Part shown: positions 35,450 to 43,840 of the stretch, in pieces
Layout of the letters: every line of letters starts with the position of its first letter
Numbering within the stretch: position 1 is the stretch's first letter
Translations under genes and position numbers: made by a program
Notes under the pieces: generated by a model
Told to the model about the DNA's origin: nothing
Database searches by the model: none
Seen by the model: the letters and a program-made list of their open reading frames with translations, nothing else
Assembly (NCBI RefSeq): GCF_025345615.1
Contig: NZ_JAODWD010000002.1
Coordinates: forward strand, 372,001 to 436,000
DNA length: 64,000 bases
Reading direction: 5' to 3'
Source of the DNA: Mycobacterium deserti
GTDB taxonomy: Bacteria > Actinomycetota > Actinomycetes > Mycobacteriales > Mycobacteriaceae

Positions 35450-37254
35450 CGGGTGGCGCCGTTGACCACCGGCGTGGAGATCATGCCCTTCTCGACGCCC
35501 CACATCACCGCGATCGTCCGGTACTCACCGGTCGAGATCAGGTGCGCCAGCGCTTGGCGCAGTGACTCGGCCAGCGCTGAACCCTTGGCCACCGGCCATC
35601 CGTAGGGAGCCGAGTTGTAGACCTCGCCTGCCGCCTCCAGCGCGCCACCCGAGGTCTTGATTGCGAACCCCGCGACGGGTGAATCGGCCGCCATCGCATC
35701 GACTTCGCCGTTGACGAGGCCTTCGTTCAGGTCGTCCTGGCTGACGTAGACCACCTTCTCGATCGGCGCCTGACCGGCCGCCACACACTCTTCGCTCCTG
35801 TTCGGAATGTCCTCTGTCTCTTGCAAAGTCGCGTACGAGACCCCCACGCGAAGCCCGCAGGACTTCGACGGGTGGATTCCCGACCCGGTCCGCTGCGCCC
35901 ACAGCGTGCCGGCCTGGAAGTACGTCACGAAGTCCACCGACTCCTCGCGGTCCTTGGTGTCGGTGAACGACGACATCCCGACGTTGAAGTCACCCGCACG
36001 CACCGACGGCAGAATCGCCTCGAAGGCCGTCTCGCGGTACTCCGGCGCCAATCCCAGCGTCCGCGCGACCGCATTCATCAGGTCGACGTCGAAACCGACG
36101 ATCTGTCCGCTGGCGTCCTTGAACTCGTTGGGGGCATACGGCGTGTGCACGCCGACGACTAACCGCCCGGTCGACCGGATGTCCTCCGGGACCGTCGCAG
36201 CGATCGCCTGCACCGCACCCGGCGCAGGAACCGGCGTCGCCGGTGCCGTGCTCTCCGCGAAGCCGGCGGGCCGCGCGTCGCCGCCGCCGCCCCCGCGCCA
36301 CTGAAGCACGCCGAACGTCGCCAGCGCGGCGACCAGGACCACTGACCCGGCCACCGCCAACACCTTGCGGGACACCTGCGGTCGCTGTCGTTGGGGGGAG
36401 CGCCGGGCAGCGTGCCGTCCACTGCCGATGGTGCGCACGCGCGCATCGAGCGCACTGCGCGCCGCCGCGGCCAACTCGCCTGCCGACTGGTAACGCTTGG
36501 CCGGCTTCTTCGCCATGCCCTTCGCGATGACCTCGTCAAACGCCGCAAGCTTCGGGTTCATCGCCGACGGCCGCGGTATCGGTTGCGTCATGTGCCCGGC
36601 GATCTGTTGCTCGAGGCTGTCCGCCGGATACGGCCGCGCACCCGTCAGGCATTCGTAGAGCACACACGTCAGCGCGTAGATGTCCGACGTCGGATCCACG
36701 GGCTTGCCCTCGAACCGCTCGGGGGCCATGTACGCCATGGTTCCGAGCGTGCTGCCCGCCGTCGTCAGACCCTTCTCACCGGCTGTACGGGCGAGCCCAA
36801 AGTCGATGAGGTACACGAAGTCTCGACCCGTGATGAGAATGTTGGACGGCTTCACGTCGCGGTGGATCAGGCCTGCGTCGTGCGCGGCGTCCAGCGCCGT
36901 TGCCACCTGCTCGACGATCAGCACCGCGAACGACGGGTCCAGCGGCTTGCCGGCGTCGCCGAGCATGGTGCCCAGGTTGCGGCCCTCGATGAGCCGCATG
37001 TCCAGATAGAGCCGGCCGTCGATCTCGCCGTAGCCGTGGATGGGCACCACATGCGGGTCGTTCAGGCCGGCGGCGGCCTGCGATTCGCGCCGGAAACGCT
37101 GCTGAAAGGTTTCGTCGGTGGCCATGGAGGGCGGAAGTACCTTGAGCGCGACGATACGGTCGGTTTTGGTGTCGTAGGCCTTATAGACCTCACCCATCCC
37201 GCCTCGGCCGATCAGCTGGTGCAGCTGATAGTGCCCGAATGGTGTCGCTTCCAC
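35446..37254 (-). CDS. Ser/Thr protein kinase fused through one TM helix to an extracellular SBP_bac_3 domain
   Basis: 602 residues. Kinase 8-265 with an intact core: Gly loop IGRGGMGEVYKAYD (15-28), Lys38, HRDVKPSN (131-138), DFG 151-153, APE at 177-179. TM helix about 298-318, then a Pro/Ala linker. An extracellular periplasmic-binding domain (SBP family 3) runs from about 355 to 595: LVVGVHTPYAPNEFKD, GFDVDLMNAVARTLG, AILPSVRAGDFNVGMSSFTDTKDREE, ALAHLISTGEYRTI. SBP3 proteins bind polar amino acids or similar ligands. Mycobacterial receptor kinases usually carry PASTA or beta-propeller sensors, so this is an unusual amino-acid-sensor-like kinase. No transporter genes are adjacent. Confidence 0.92.
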   Translation of the reverse strand: MEATPFGHYQLHQLIGRGGMGEVYKAYDTKTDRIVALKVLPPSMATDETFQQRFRRESQAAAGLNDPHVVPIHGYGEIDGRLYLDMRLIEGRNLGTMLGDAGKPLDPSFAVLIVEQVATALDAAHDAGLIHRDVKPSNILITGRDFVYLIDFGLARTAGEKGLTTAGSTLGTMAYMAPERFEGKPVDPTSDIYALTCVLYECLTGARPYPADSLEQQIAGHMTQPIPRPSAMNPKLAAFDEVIAKGMAKKPAKRYQSAGELAAAARSALDARVRTIGSGRHAARRSPQRQRPQVSRKVLAVAGSVVLVAALATFGVLQWRGGGGGDARPAGFAESTAPATPVPAPGAVQAIAATVPEDIRSTGRLVVGVHTPYAPNEFKDASGQIVGFDVDLMNAVARTLGLAPEYRETAFEAILPSVRAGDFNVGMSSFTDTKDREESVDFVTYFQAGTLWAQRTGSGIHPSKSCGLRVGVSYATLQETEDIPNRSEECVAAGQAPIEKVVYVSQDDLNEGLVNGEVDAMAADSPVAGFAIKTSGGALEAAGEVYNSAPYGWPVAKGSALAESLRQALAHLISTGEYRTIAVMWGVEKGMISTPVVNGATR

Positions 37255-37370
37255 CGCTTCACTCCTCGGCAGCGGCTTTCCCCCGCCTCATGTGTCGATC
37301 GAAAACTACACCACGTTTGCCAGCGCTGTAACCGCGCTCGTCAATTTCGCGCGAGGAAAACGTCAGCTCG

Positions 37371-37802
37371 TCACTGCGGTTCGACGAGCCGCAGATAGCC
37401 GAGCCCGTACGGTTCGAGGAGCACGTCGCCCGGCCAACTAGGTCCGGCTCCGCGGACGAACTCACCGCTCATCGCCAGCGCTTTGACCACTGCGCCCTCT
37501 TTCTCGAACACGAGCAGGCTGCCCGAGGACCCGTAGTAGTCGTCTTCGAACACCAGGTCGCCCACGATGTCCTCGACTTCTTCCCGCGCATCGCCTTCGT
37601 AGAAGACGTGCACCTCATCCCAGTCGAAGTCGGTGAGGTCGCGCAACGGCCTGGGGGGACCGCCGTCCTCACTGAACGCGTTGAGTTTCACCTCGACGGG
37701 GTCTTCGAACGTCAGCTCCACCGCGGGCCGCTTGAGAAGCCCGCAGCCCGCCATGGCGATGCAAGTGAACACGATGACCAGTGCGGCCCGAAACGCAGTC
37801 AC
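37371..37802 (-). CDS. Putative lipoprotein, unknown
   Basis: 143 residues from GTG 37802. Hydrophobic leader with lipobox AMAGC (Cys20), so probably lipid-anchored outside the membrane. The mature part is acidic (FDWDEVHVFYEGDAREEVED) with no known domain. It lies 116 bp upstream of the kinase gene on the same strand and might be expressed with it. Function unknown. Confidence 0.75.
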   Translation of the reverse strand: MTAFRAALVIVFTCIAMAGCGLLKRPAVELTFEDPVEVKLNAFSEDGGPPRPLRDLTDFDWDEVHVFYEGDAREEVEDIVGDLVFEDDYYGSSGSLLVFEKEGAVVKALAMSGEFVRGAGPSWPGDVLLEPYGLGYLRLVEPQ

Positions 37803-37847
37803 CCATCAAGTTTCTCAGGACTCGAGGTGCCGGCGTGTCACCAATTC

Positions 37848-40295
37848 TCAAGCCGCAGTGGTGATCGCATCCGCATTCGACGGGATCACCGCCGCGGCGT
37901 CCGCCGTCGGCAGCGACAGGTGAATGTTCGACACGTTGACCTCGCCCGACGCCCAGAACGTCTGGTACGGCACCGCCGACGCGACGATCTGAAGCTTCAC
38001 CGACTCGTTCGCCAGCAGTGTGTGCGCCACCATCTCCAGTGGGATGTCGACCTCGTGCTGCTCGCCGTCCAGCGTCACCTTGATCGGTGTCACCTGATTG
38101 CCCAGCACCAGGCCCGTCTTCGTGTCGACAAGTTGTGCGTAGATGTGCTGCGCGACACCCGTTCCGGAGTACGTGAACTTCAGCCGCGGTGCGCCGACGA
38201 GATACGTGGTCTGGCTGGCCGTCGCGGTGACCTCCACCGCGTTGGTCGCATACGCGCCCGACAGCAACCCCAGTAGTCCGTTGATGGGCCCGGCCTCGAA
38301 CGCCCGCCAGTTCGGACCCGACCCACCGAACAGCAGCGCCATCGGCAGCTTCCCGCCCTGCCCCGACGCGACCTGGAGCGGAACACCCGCCGGCGGCAGA
38401 TACTCGTCCGACTCGTACTCGTCGCCGTGCTGATCCACCCACTCGAACTTCCGGCCGGTGTCGACGTTGCGGCCCATGACGTACTTGTTCAGCCAACGCA
38501 TCGTCCGGTCTTCGATCAATTCGCCGTCGTTGTGGCTGGAGATGCAGGCGCCGTGCCCGCCGCAATACCACACCACCTTCAGAACGACGTTGTCCTGCAA
38601 CGCGATTGCGTTGTTGTGTGCCTCCTGCAGAGTAAACAGCGTGTCGACCGTGCCCTGGAACAACAGCGTCGGCGCCTCGATCTGGTCCAGCAGCGCGAAG
38701 GGACTCCGCTCGTCGAGGAAGTCCTGATCCCGTTGCGGCAGTTGGCCGGTGAACAGCGCGGTGAACACCGCCGTGTAGGTCTGCAAATTGACACGCGCGC
38801 CGGTGAACAACAGGGCCGCGGTGAGCAGTGCGCCCCAGCTCGTCTTCGGTGCGCCCGCCTTGTACAGCGAATCGTTGAGGTTGTGCCACGCGATCGTCGG
38901 CACGATCGCGTCGACACGCTTGTCGATCGCCGCGGTCACCAATTGGATGCCGCCGCCGTAGGAGGCGCCGACCATGCCGATGCGCGGGTCGAGGTAACCC
39001 GCATCGAGCCGCGCTTCGGGCTGGGCGGCGATGAAGCTGATGATCGCCTGCATGTCCTTGCCCTCGTAGTCGGGGTGGTCGATCTGCAGCACCCCACCCG
39101 AACTCCACTCCCCGCGCGGGTCCCAGGTGACCACGTTGTAACCGTTGCGCAGCAGTGGCGCCATACCGATGACCTGGTTGGGCAGGAACGGGTTGTCTTC
39201 GGCGGTCGGCACCGTCTCCCCCGGCAGCGACAGCCCGGGACCGTTGAGGATCGTCGGCGCCTTGCCACTCTCGTCGAACTTCCACGCCGGGAAGAAGTGG
39301 ACGTAGATCGCGGTGCCGTCCTCGGAGATGACCTTGTAGTCGCGCGGTGTGCTGCCGCCAGTCCATCCAAGCGGATACCCGACGATCGGATGCAGAACGT
39401 CGCCGATGAACGGAATCGCCTTGATGACCCCGACAATCGGTGTCACGAACGCCGGCCCGAAGAGCGGGATCTGCTGAAGCGGCTGCAGCAGCGGCGTCAT
39501 CGGGATCGCCCTGACGGGTACCGGTGCGAACGCCTCTTCGACCTCTGCGGCGACAAGGCTCATCGTGACCGGATCGACCGCCTTGTCGAGCTTCGGTGCC
39601 TCGTCGGTGAACTCGCGGCGCGCCGCGGCCGCCATCGTCCACGCCACCGGTGAGTCGACCGGGCCGCTCGGGGCGTTGCCTGCGAAGGGATCGACGAACG
39701 CGTCGACCAGACGCGAGACCGCGACCGTGATCGGGTCGACGGTCTGTTCGGGCTTCGTCTTGGTCGACGTCTTGGTCGACGTCTCGGTCGACGTCTCGGT
39801 GGTGGTCGGCAGTTGCGCGCCGACGGGGGCCGGCGTCGGTTCGGCCGGCACAGCGACAGGTTCGGGTTCGGCCTTTCGCTCGGGTTCGGCCATGGGCGCG
39901 GCCGACGCCGGCGGCTCCGACGTCGTCTTCGGTCCATCGTCGCCGCGTTCGGTGACGGCCGCCTTCTCGGTCGCCTCCTGCTTCTGCTGCTGTGATTCCC
40001 TGTCGCGTCTGTTGGATCGCCGCTCGGAAGCGGCGGCGTCCTTCGGCGCCTTGCCGTCTTTCGACGTCTCCGGGCCGGACGTCTCGTTACCGTCCGACGC
40101 GTCCGACGCGTCAGACGTGTCAGACGTGTCAGACGTGTCAGACGTGTCCGATGTGCTCGATGTGCTCGATGTGCTCGATGTTTCCGACGGCTCGGCCCAC
40201 GCCACACCGGGGCCGGTGAACACCGCCGCCCCGATGCCGAGGGCAACCGCCAGCCCGCCGATTCGTCCGATGTATTTCCCCGCTCCCATACACAT
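37848..40295 (-). CDS. Large secreted alpha/beta-hydrolase (CocE/S15 peptidase-like) with repeat-rich linker
   Basis: 815 residues (or from the second ATG at 40289). Signal peptide 1-34 ending GVAWA|EP. A low-complexity region 36-200 is rich in Ser/Thr/Asp then Glu/Lys/Pro/Thr and is encoded by 9-bp and 12-bp repeats. The catalytic region follows (about 300-600): WDPRGEW, nucleophile elbow MVGASYGGGIQL, LFQGTVDTLF (Asp) and CGGHGACIS (probable His). The C-terminal beta domain has RLKFTYSGTG and ends VIPSNADAITTAA. S15/CocE-type enzymes hydrolyse peptides or esters; here probably a cell-wall or extracellular esterase. Substrate unknown. Confidence 0.82.
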   Translation of the reverse strand: MCMGAGKYIGRIGGLAVALGIGAAVFTGPGVAWAEPSETSSTSSTSSTSDTSDTSDTSDTSDASDASDGNETSGPETSKDGKAPKDAAASERRSNRRDRESQQQKQEATEKAAVTERGDDGPKTTSEPPASAAPMAEPERKAEPEPVAVPAEPTPAPVGAQLPTTTETSTETSTKTSTKTKPEQTVDPITVAVSRLVDAFVDPFAGNAPSGPVDSPVAWTMAAAARREFTDEAPKLDKAVDPVTMSLVAAEVEEAFAPVPVRAIPMTPLLQPLQQIPLFGPAFVTPIVGVIKAIPFIGDVLHPIVGYPLGWTGGSTPRDYKVISEDGTAIYVHFFPAWKFDESGKAPTILNGPGLSLPGETVPTAEDNPFLPNQVIGMAPLLRNGYNVVTWDPRGEWSSGGVLQIDHPDYEGKDMQAIISFIAAQPEARLDAGYLDPRIGMVGASYGGGIQLVTAAIDKRVDAIVPTIAWHNLNDSLYKAGAPKTSWGALLTAALLFTGARVNLQTYTAVFTALFTGQLPQRDQDFLDERSPFALLDQIEAPTLLFQGTVDTLFTLQEAHNNAIALQDNVVLKVVWYCGGHGACISSHNDGELIEDRTMRWLNKYVMGRNVDTGRKFEWVDQHGDEYESDEYLPPAGVPLQVASGQGGKLPMALLFGGSGPNWRAFEAGPINGLLGLLSGAYATNAVEVTATASQTTYLVGAPRLKFTYSGTGVAQHIYAQLVDTKTGLVLGNQVTPIKVTLDGEQHEVDIPLEMVAHTLLANESVKLQIVASAVPYQTFWASGEVNVSNIHLSLPTADAAAVIPSNADAITTAA
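40092..40181. repeat. Ten 9-bp tandem units inside the secreted hydrolase gene
   Basis: Units of 9 bp (GTCNGACGT-like, then GCTCGATGT-like) run from 40092 to 40181, including four identical GTCAGACGT copies (40110-40145) and three identical GCTCGATGT copies (40155-40181). They encode Ser/Thr/Asp triplets. Being multiples of 3, copy-number change would alter linker length, not frame. Confidence 0.85.
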
Positions 40296-40451
40296 GTACT
40301 TACCGGGGAGTCAGGACCGCCGTGGCCGTTCCGGGCGAATCGCCCGGGTTTGTCGATTGGCTCGGGGGTATGCGACCGCGAGGAAGTCAGCCCACTGCAC
40401 CGACCACCTAACTGATAACAGTCGTCACGCCGGGGAGTTCTCACCGCGGGC

Positions 40452-41330
40452 GTGGACAATGTCTGGGTGAACTCCCACCAGCAGGACGCCGAAGAGAACA
40501 CGGCAGCTCAACGCAAGTACCCGGCCGGCGTCCCGTGCTGGATCGACACGGAGCAGGCCGACGTCGACGCGGCTGAGCACTTCTATACCGGGCTGTTCGG
40601 CTGGACGTTCACCGACGCCGTCCCGGCCGCACCCGGGAGTTACCTGATCGCCACACTGGACGGACGTGACGTGGCGGCGATCGGTCCGGCGGCGTCCGGC
40701 ATTGGGGCACAGTGGAACACGTACATCGCGGTCGACGACGCGACTGCCGCGGCGGCACAGGTGCGCGCCGCCGGCGGCGCGGTCACCATCGATCCCGTGG
40801 ACGCCGGTCCCGGTGGGCGGCTGGCCGGATGCACTGATCCCGCGGGCGCGAAATTCCGACTGTGGCAAGCGCGTCGTCGGCTGGGCGCTCAACTCGTCAA
40901 CGGGCCGGGTTGCTGGAACTTCAGCGATCTCCACACCGCCGAGCCCGTCATGGCGGCCGCCTTCTACACATCAGTGTTCGGTTGGCAGTTCGACGATCTG
41001 GGCTTCGCGACGATGATCCGACGGCCGGGGTACGGCGACCACCTCGAAGCTACCGTCGACCCCGACATTCGCGAACGGCAGTCCGGCATCTCCGCGCCGC
41101 CGGGCTTCGAGGATGCGATCGCCTGGCTGGCGCCGTTGACCGACGGCAGCGACCGCTGGCACGTCACGTTCACCGTCGCCGATCGCGACGACTCAGTGGC
41201 CGTCGCCGAGAAGCTCGGCGCCACTGTGTTGTCGTCTGACGACACAGAATGGACGAAAGCCGCCACGGTGCGCGACCCCCAGGGCGCCGAGCTGACGCTG
41301 AGCCAGTTCACGCCGTCCCAGGGACGGTAG
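40452..41330 (+). CDS. VOC-superfamily (glyoxalase/dioxygenase fold) protein, two domains
   Basis: 292 residues from GTG 40452; GTG 40467 is an equally good start. Two VOC repeats: residues 25-135 (VPCWIDTEQADVDAAEHFYTGLFGWTF) and 155-285 (GCWNFSDLHTAEPVMAAAFYTSVFGWQF). This tandem form is common in actinobacteria and often annotated as hydroxylase or glyoxalase-like. Metal ligands are not obvious, so enzymatic activity is uncertain. Monocistronic, divergent from the secreted hydrolase. Confidence 0.8.
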   Translation: MDNVWVNSHQQDAEENTAAQRKYPAGVPCWIDTEQADVDAAEHFYTGLFGWTFTDAVPAAPGSYLIATLDGRDVAAIGPAASGIGAQWNTYIAVDDATAAAAQVRAAGGAVTIDPVDAGPGGRLAGCTDPAGAKFRLWQARRRLGAQLVNGPGCWNFSDLHTAEPVMAAAFYTSVFGWQFDDLGFATMIRRPGYGDHLEATVDPDIRERQSGISAPPGFEDAIAWLAPLTDGSDRWHVTFTVADRDDSVAVAEKLGATVLSSDDTEWTKAATVRDPQGAELTLSQFTPSQGR

Positions 41331-41457
41331 CGCACACAGCATCGGCGTCGAAGGGGCGGCGCTGCCTCCCTCGAGGGGGAATCGTCGGCTCCCCCGCAGC
41401 GGTCGTCAACGCGATCTATCATGCGAGGGGTGTGCGGGCTCGAGACCGTCCGGTGAT

Positions 41458-42252
41458 GTGCGACGCGCTGCTGACGGCTTGACCACGCGAGAGCTGCTGG
41501 CGCAGTGGCAGCTTCGCGACGACGGTGAACCCATCGTCGGGCGCTTCTCCGTCGTGCATCCAGTCCGCACCGCCGACGGCTCACGTGCCGCGCTCAAGAT
41601 CGGTCAGTCCGAGCACGAACACATCGTCCTGCGGCGCTGGGGCGGCGACGGCGCCGTGCGGCTACTGCGGGCGGACCCTACCCGCCAGGCCCTACTGCTG
41701 GAGCCGCTGCACACCGACTCGCTCGAGGCGTTGCCCGACATCGACGCCTGCGACATCGTCGCCGGCCTCTACTCGCGCCTGCACATCCCCGCCGTACCGC
41801 AACTACGCACGCTGCCAACGCTTCTCGGCGAGTGGGCCACCGACTTCGACTCACTGCCCCGCAGTGCGCCTATCCCGCACCGGCTCGTCGAACAGGCCGC
41901 AACGCTGTGCCGCGAGCTGGCGCAGCAGCCCGCCCCCACCGTCGTGCACGGCAACCTCCACTACGCCAACGTGCTGGCGGCCGACCGGGAGCCGTGGCTG
42001 GCGATCTCGCCCACACCGGTCAACGGCGATCCACACTACGAACTGGCCCCGATGCTGTGGCACCGCTGGGACGAGTTCGCCAGTGACATCCGCGGCGGCG
42101 TGCAGCGCCGCTTCTATCGCCTGGTCGACGCGGCGGGCTTCGATGAAAACCTCGCGCGCGCCTGGGTACTGGTACGCGTGCTCAGGGAAGCCACCCGTGC
42201 CCGCGCCGACCTCACCAGGTTCGTCGCACTCGCAAAGGCGGTGCAGGACTGA
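41458..42252 (+). CDS. APH(6)/streptomycin-kinase-like protein with replaced catalytic residues
   Basis: 264 residues from GTG 41458. The family order is kept: KIG with Lys47, ...VVHGNLHYANVLAADREPWLA, then ISPTPVNGDPHYELAPMLWHRWDEF. In active aminoglycoside/hydroxyurea phosphotransferases these read HGDLHxxN and IDPKxxxGDPxYDLAP. Here the catalytic-loop Asp is Asn166, the Mg-binding Asp is Ser184, and a further Asp is Glu195. The gene is otherwise intact and GC3-rich, so it looks like a maintained pseudokinase rather than a decayed gene. It overlaps the convergent PAS-GGDEF gene by 41 bp. Confidence 0.82.
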   Translation: MRRAADGLTTRELLAQWQLRDDGEPIVGRFSVVHPVRTADGSRAALKIGQSEHEHIVLRRWGGDGAVRLLRADPTRQALLLEPLHTDSLEALPDIDACDIVAGLYSRLHIPAVPQLRTLPTLLGEWATDFDSLPRSAPIPHRLVEQAATLCRELAQQPAPTVVHGNLHYANVLAADREPWLAISPTPVNGDPHYELAPMLWHRWDEFASDIRGGVQRRFYRLVDAAGFDENLARAWVLVRVLREATRARADLTRFVALAKAVQD

Positions 42253-43525
42253 ATGCGCGTCCCGCTCTCTTGACCTCGTACATGGCCCGGTCCGCGTCGC
42301 GCAGGATCTCGATTGCTGTCCGCGAGTCGTCGGGCTCGACTTCGATCACGCCGACACTCGCCCGGATCGGCATCTCCGTACCGACGATCACGATCGGCTC
42401 CGCCAACAGATGCCGCACCCGGTCCGTCAGACCGGCCAGCCGGCGACGCCTCGAACCGAACATCAGGATGACGAACTCGTCGCCGCCTAACCGTCCGACG
42501 ACGTCGCTCGCGCCGACGGCCCTGCGCAACCTCGCCGCGGCCGCCTTCAACAATTCGTCGCCCGCTTCGTGACCCAACGAATCGTTGGTGCTCTTCAAGT
42601 TGTCGAGGTCGATGAACAACACAGCTCGCAGCGGCGCGGCGCCGGCCGAAGCGAGCGCGTCGCCGATCCGGCGCAACACATAGGCGCGATTGGGTAGACC
42701 CGTGAGCGGATCGTGGTTGGCCTGGTGCATCAGGATCTCGACCTGCGCGCGCTGAGCGGTGATGTCGGAGAACGAGATCAGGATGTCGGAGTTGTCGAAG
42801 TCGTCGGGATTGAGCAGTCGGCCACTGGTGAGCAGCCACTTGCGTTCGCCACTCGGCAGGTCCACCCCGAAGACCTCCCGCGTGAACGACAAACCCGCGC
42901 GCGACAACCTCTTGGCGGGCTGCCGCTCGAAGGGCAGCTCCACCCCGTCGACGTCGTAGATGGCGAAGGACTCCGCTCCGGTCGCAAGACTCCCGGTGAT
43001 GTGCTCGCGGCGAAGGCCGAGTATCCGCAGCGCGGCCGGATTGATCGACTTGATGGATCCATCGTGGCGCACCACGAGAACACCGTCTTCGAGGTGTTCC
43101 ACGACGGCCTCGAAATGCTCAGCCGCATCGGCGGATTCGTTCGGGTGAGTTTCACGGAAGACAACCTGGTAGGCGGGGTGGCCTTCCCACACCGTCAACG
43201 TGGCCACGGTATCGACCTTCATGGCGCGGCCATCGAGGCACAGGATTCGCGCCGGGGTGGGCGCCGATGCGTCGCCGATGTCCTCCAGCTTCGCAAGATT
43301 CGCCCGCAGCGCGGGCAGAGCGGAGGGTTCGACGAAGTCGGCCACCGAACGGCCGACCAGTTGTGCACTCGAATCGGCGGCAACCCAACGCACCCCGACG
43401 GCGTTCACGTACACCAGGCACTCGTCCTGGATCACGCAGATCGCGTCGGGGCTGTGGTCCACCAGCCGGCGATACCGTTGCTCGCTCAGGCCGGTGTCGG
43501 TTCGCTGGTCGACCAGCTTCGCCAC
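42212..43525 (-). CDS. PAS-PAS-GGDEF diguanylate cyclase
   Basis: 437 residues from GTG 43525. PAS 1 about 18-135 (RYRRLVDHSPDAICVI), PAS 2 about 140-255, GGDEF 260-430 with NHDPLTGLPNRAYVL and RLGGDEFVIL. As in the paralogue at 33239, the RxxD inhibitory site is missing (GASD). Soluble sensor enzyme producing c-di-GMP. Divergent from an EAL-DICT gene that would degrade the product, suggesting a small local c-di-GMP circuit. Confidence 0.87.
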   Translation of the reverse strand: MAKLVDQRTDTGLSEQRYRRLVDHSPDAICVIQDECLVYVNAVGVRWVAADSSAQLVGRSVADFVEPSALPALRANLAKLEDIGDASAPTPARILCLDGRAMKVDTVATLTVWEGHPAYQVVFRETHPNESADAAEHFEAVVEHLEDGVLVVRHDGSIKSINPAALRILGLRREHITGSLATGAESFAIYDVDGVELPFERQPAKRLSRAGLSFTREVFGVDLPSGERKWLLTSGRLLNPDDFDNSDILISFSDITAQRAQVEILMHQANHDPLTGLPNRAYVLRRIGDALASAGAAPLRAVLFIDLDNLKSTNDSLGHEAGDELLKAAAARLRRAVGASDVVGRLGGDEFVILMFGSRRRRLAGLTDRVRHLLAEPIVIVGTEMPIRASVGVIEVEPDDSRTAIEILRDADRAMYEVKRAGRAFSPAPPLRVRRTW

Positions 43526-43840
43526 CGCGGCTACCCTTCGTCGCGCAGTTCTGCCTCTCTACGGTCACCATTCCACCACAGGTCACACATTGCTTGTCAC
43601 ATCGAAGCAAATCCGGCGCGTCCGCGCACCGCGGCTCTGAGGTCTACTTACGAGAGCGAAAACGACTACAGCAAAGCGCAACACGTTAGCGAAATACTTC
43701 AAGATCGCTGTCGGTCGGCTTACTCTGAGCTGCAATACCGCATCACCTCGCCGACCAAGGGGAACCGTGGCAAAACTCCACTGCGCTACGGCGGTGCCGC
43801 CATGCCTTCTCGCGAGGCACCGAACAGGAGCGATGCACCG
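43526..43840. other. Intergenic region between divergent cyclase and EAL genes
   Basis: 315 bp. Middle part (about 43640-43740) is AT-richer and probably holds both promoters. No gene, RNA or clear repeat is seen. Confidence 0.45.

Noticed and set aside
37669-39642. Minus-strand frame of 657 codons in the secreted hydrolase region
   Set aside because: Highly Arg/Asp-rich shadow frame of the 815-residue hydrolase.
40092-40181. CRISPR-like array
   Set aside because: Units are only 9 bp, without spacers, and lie in a coding linker.
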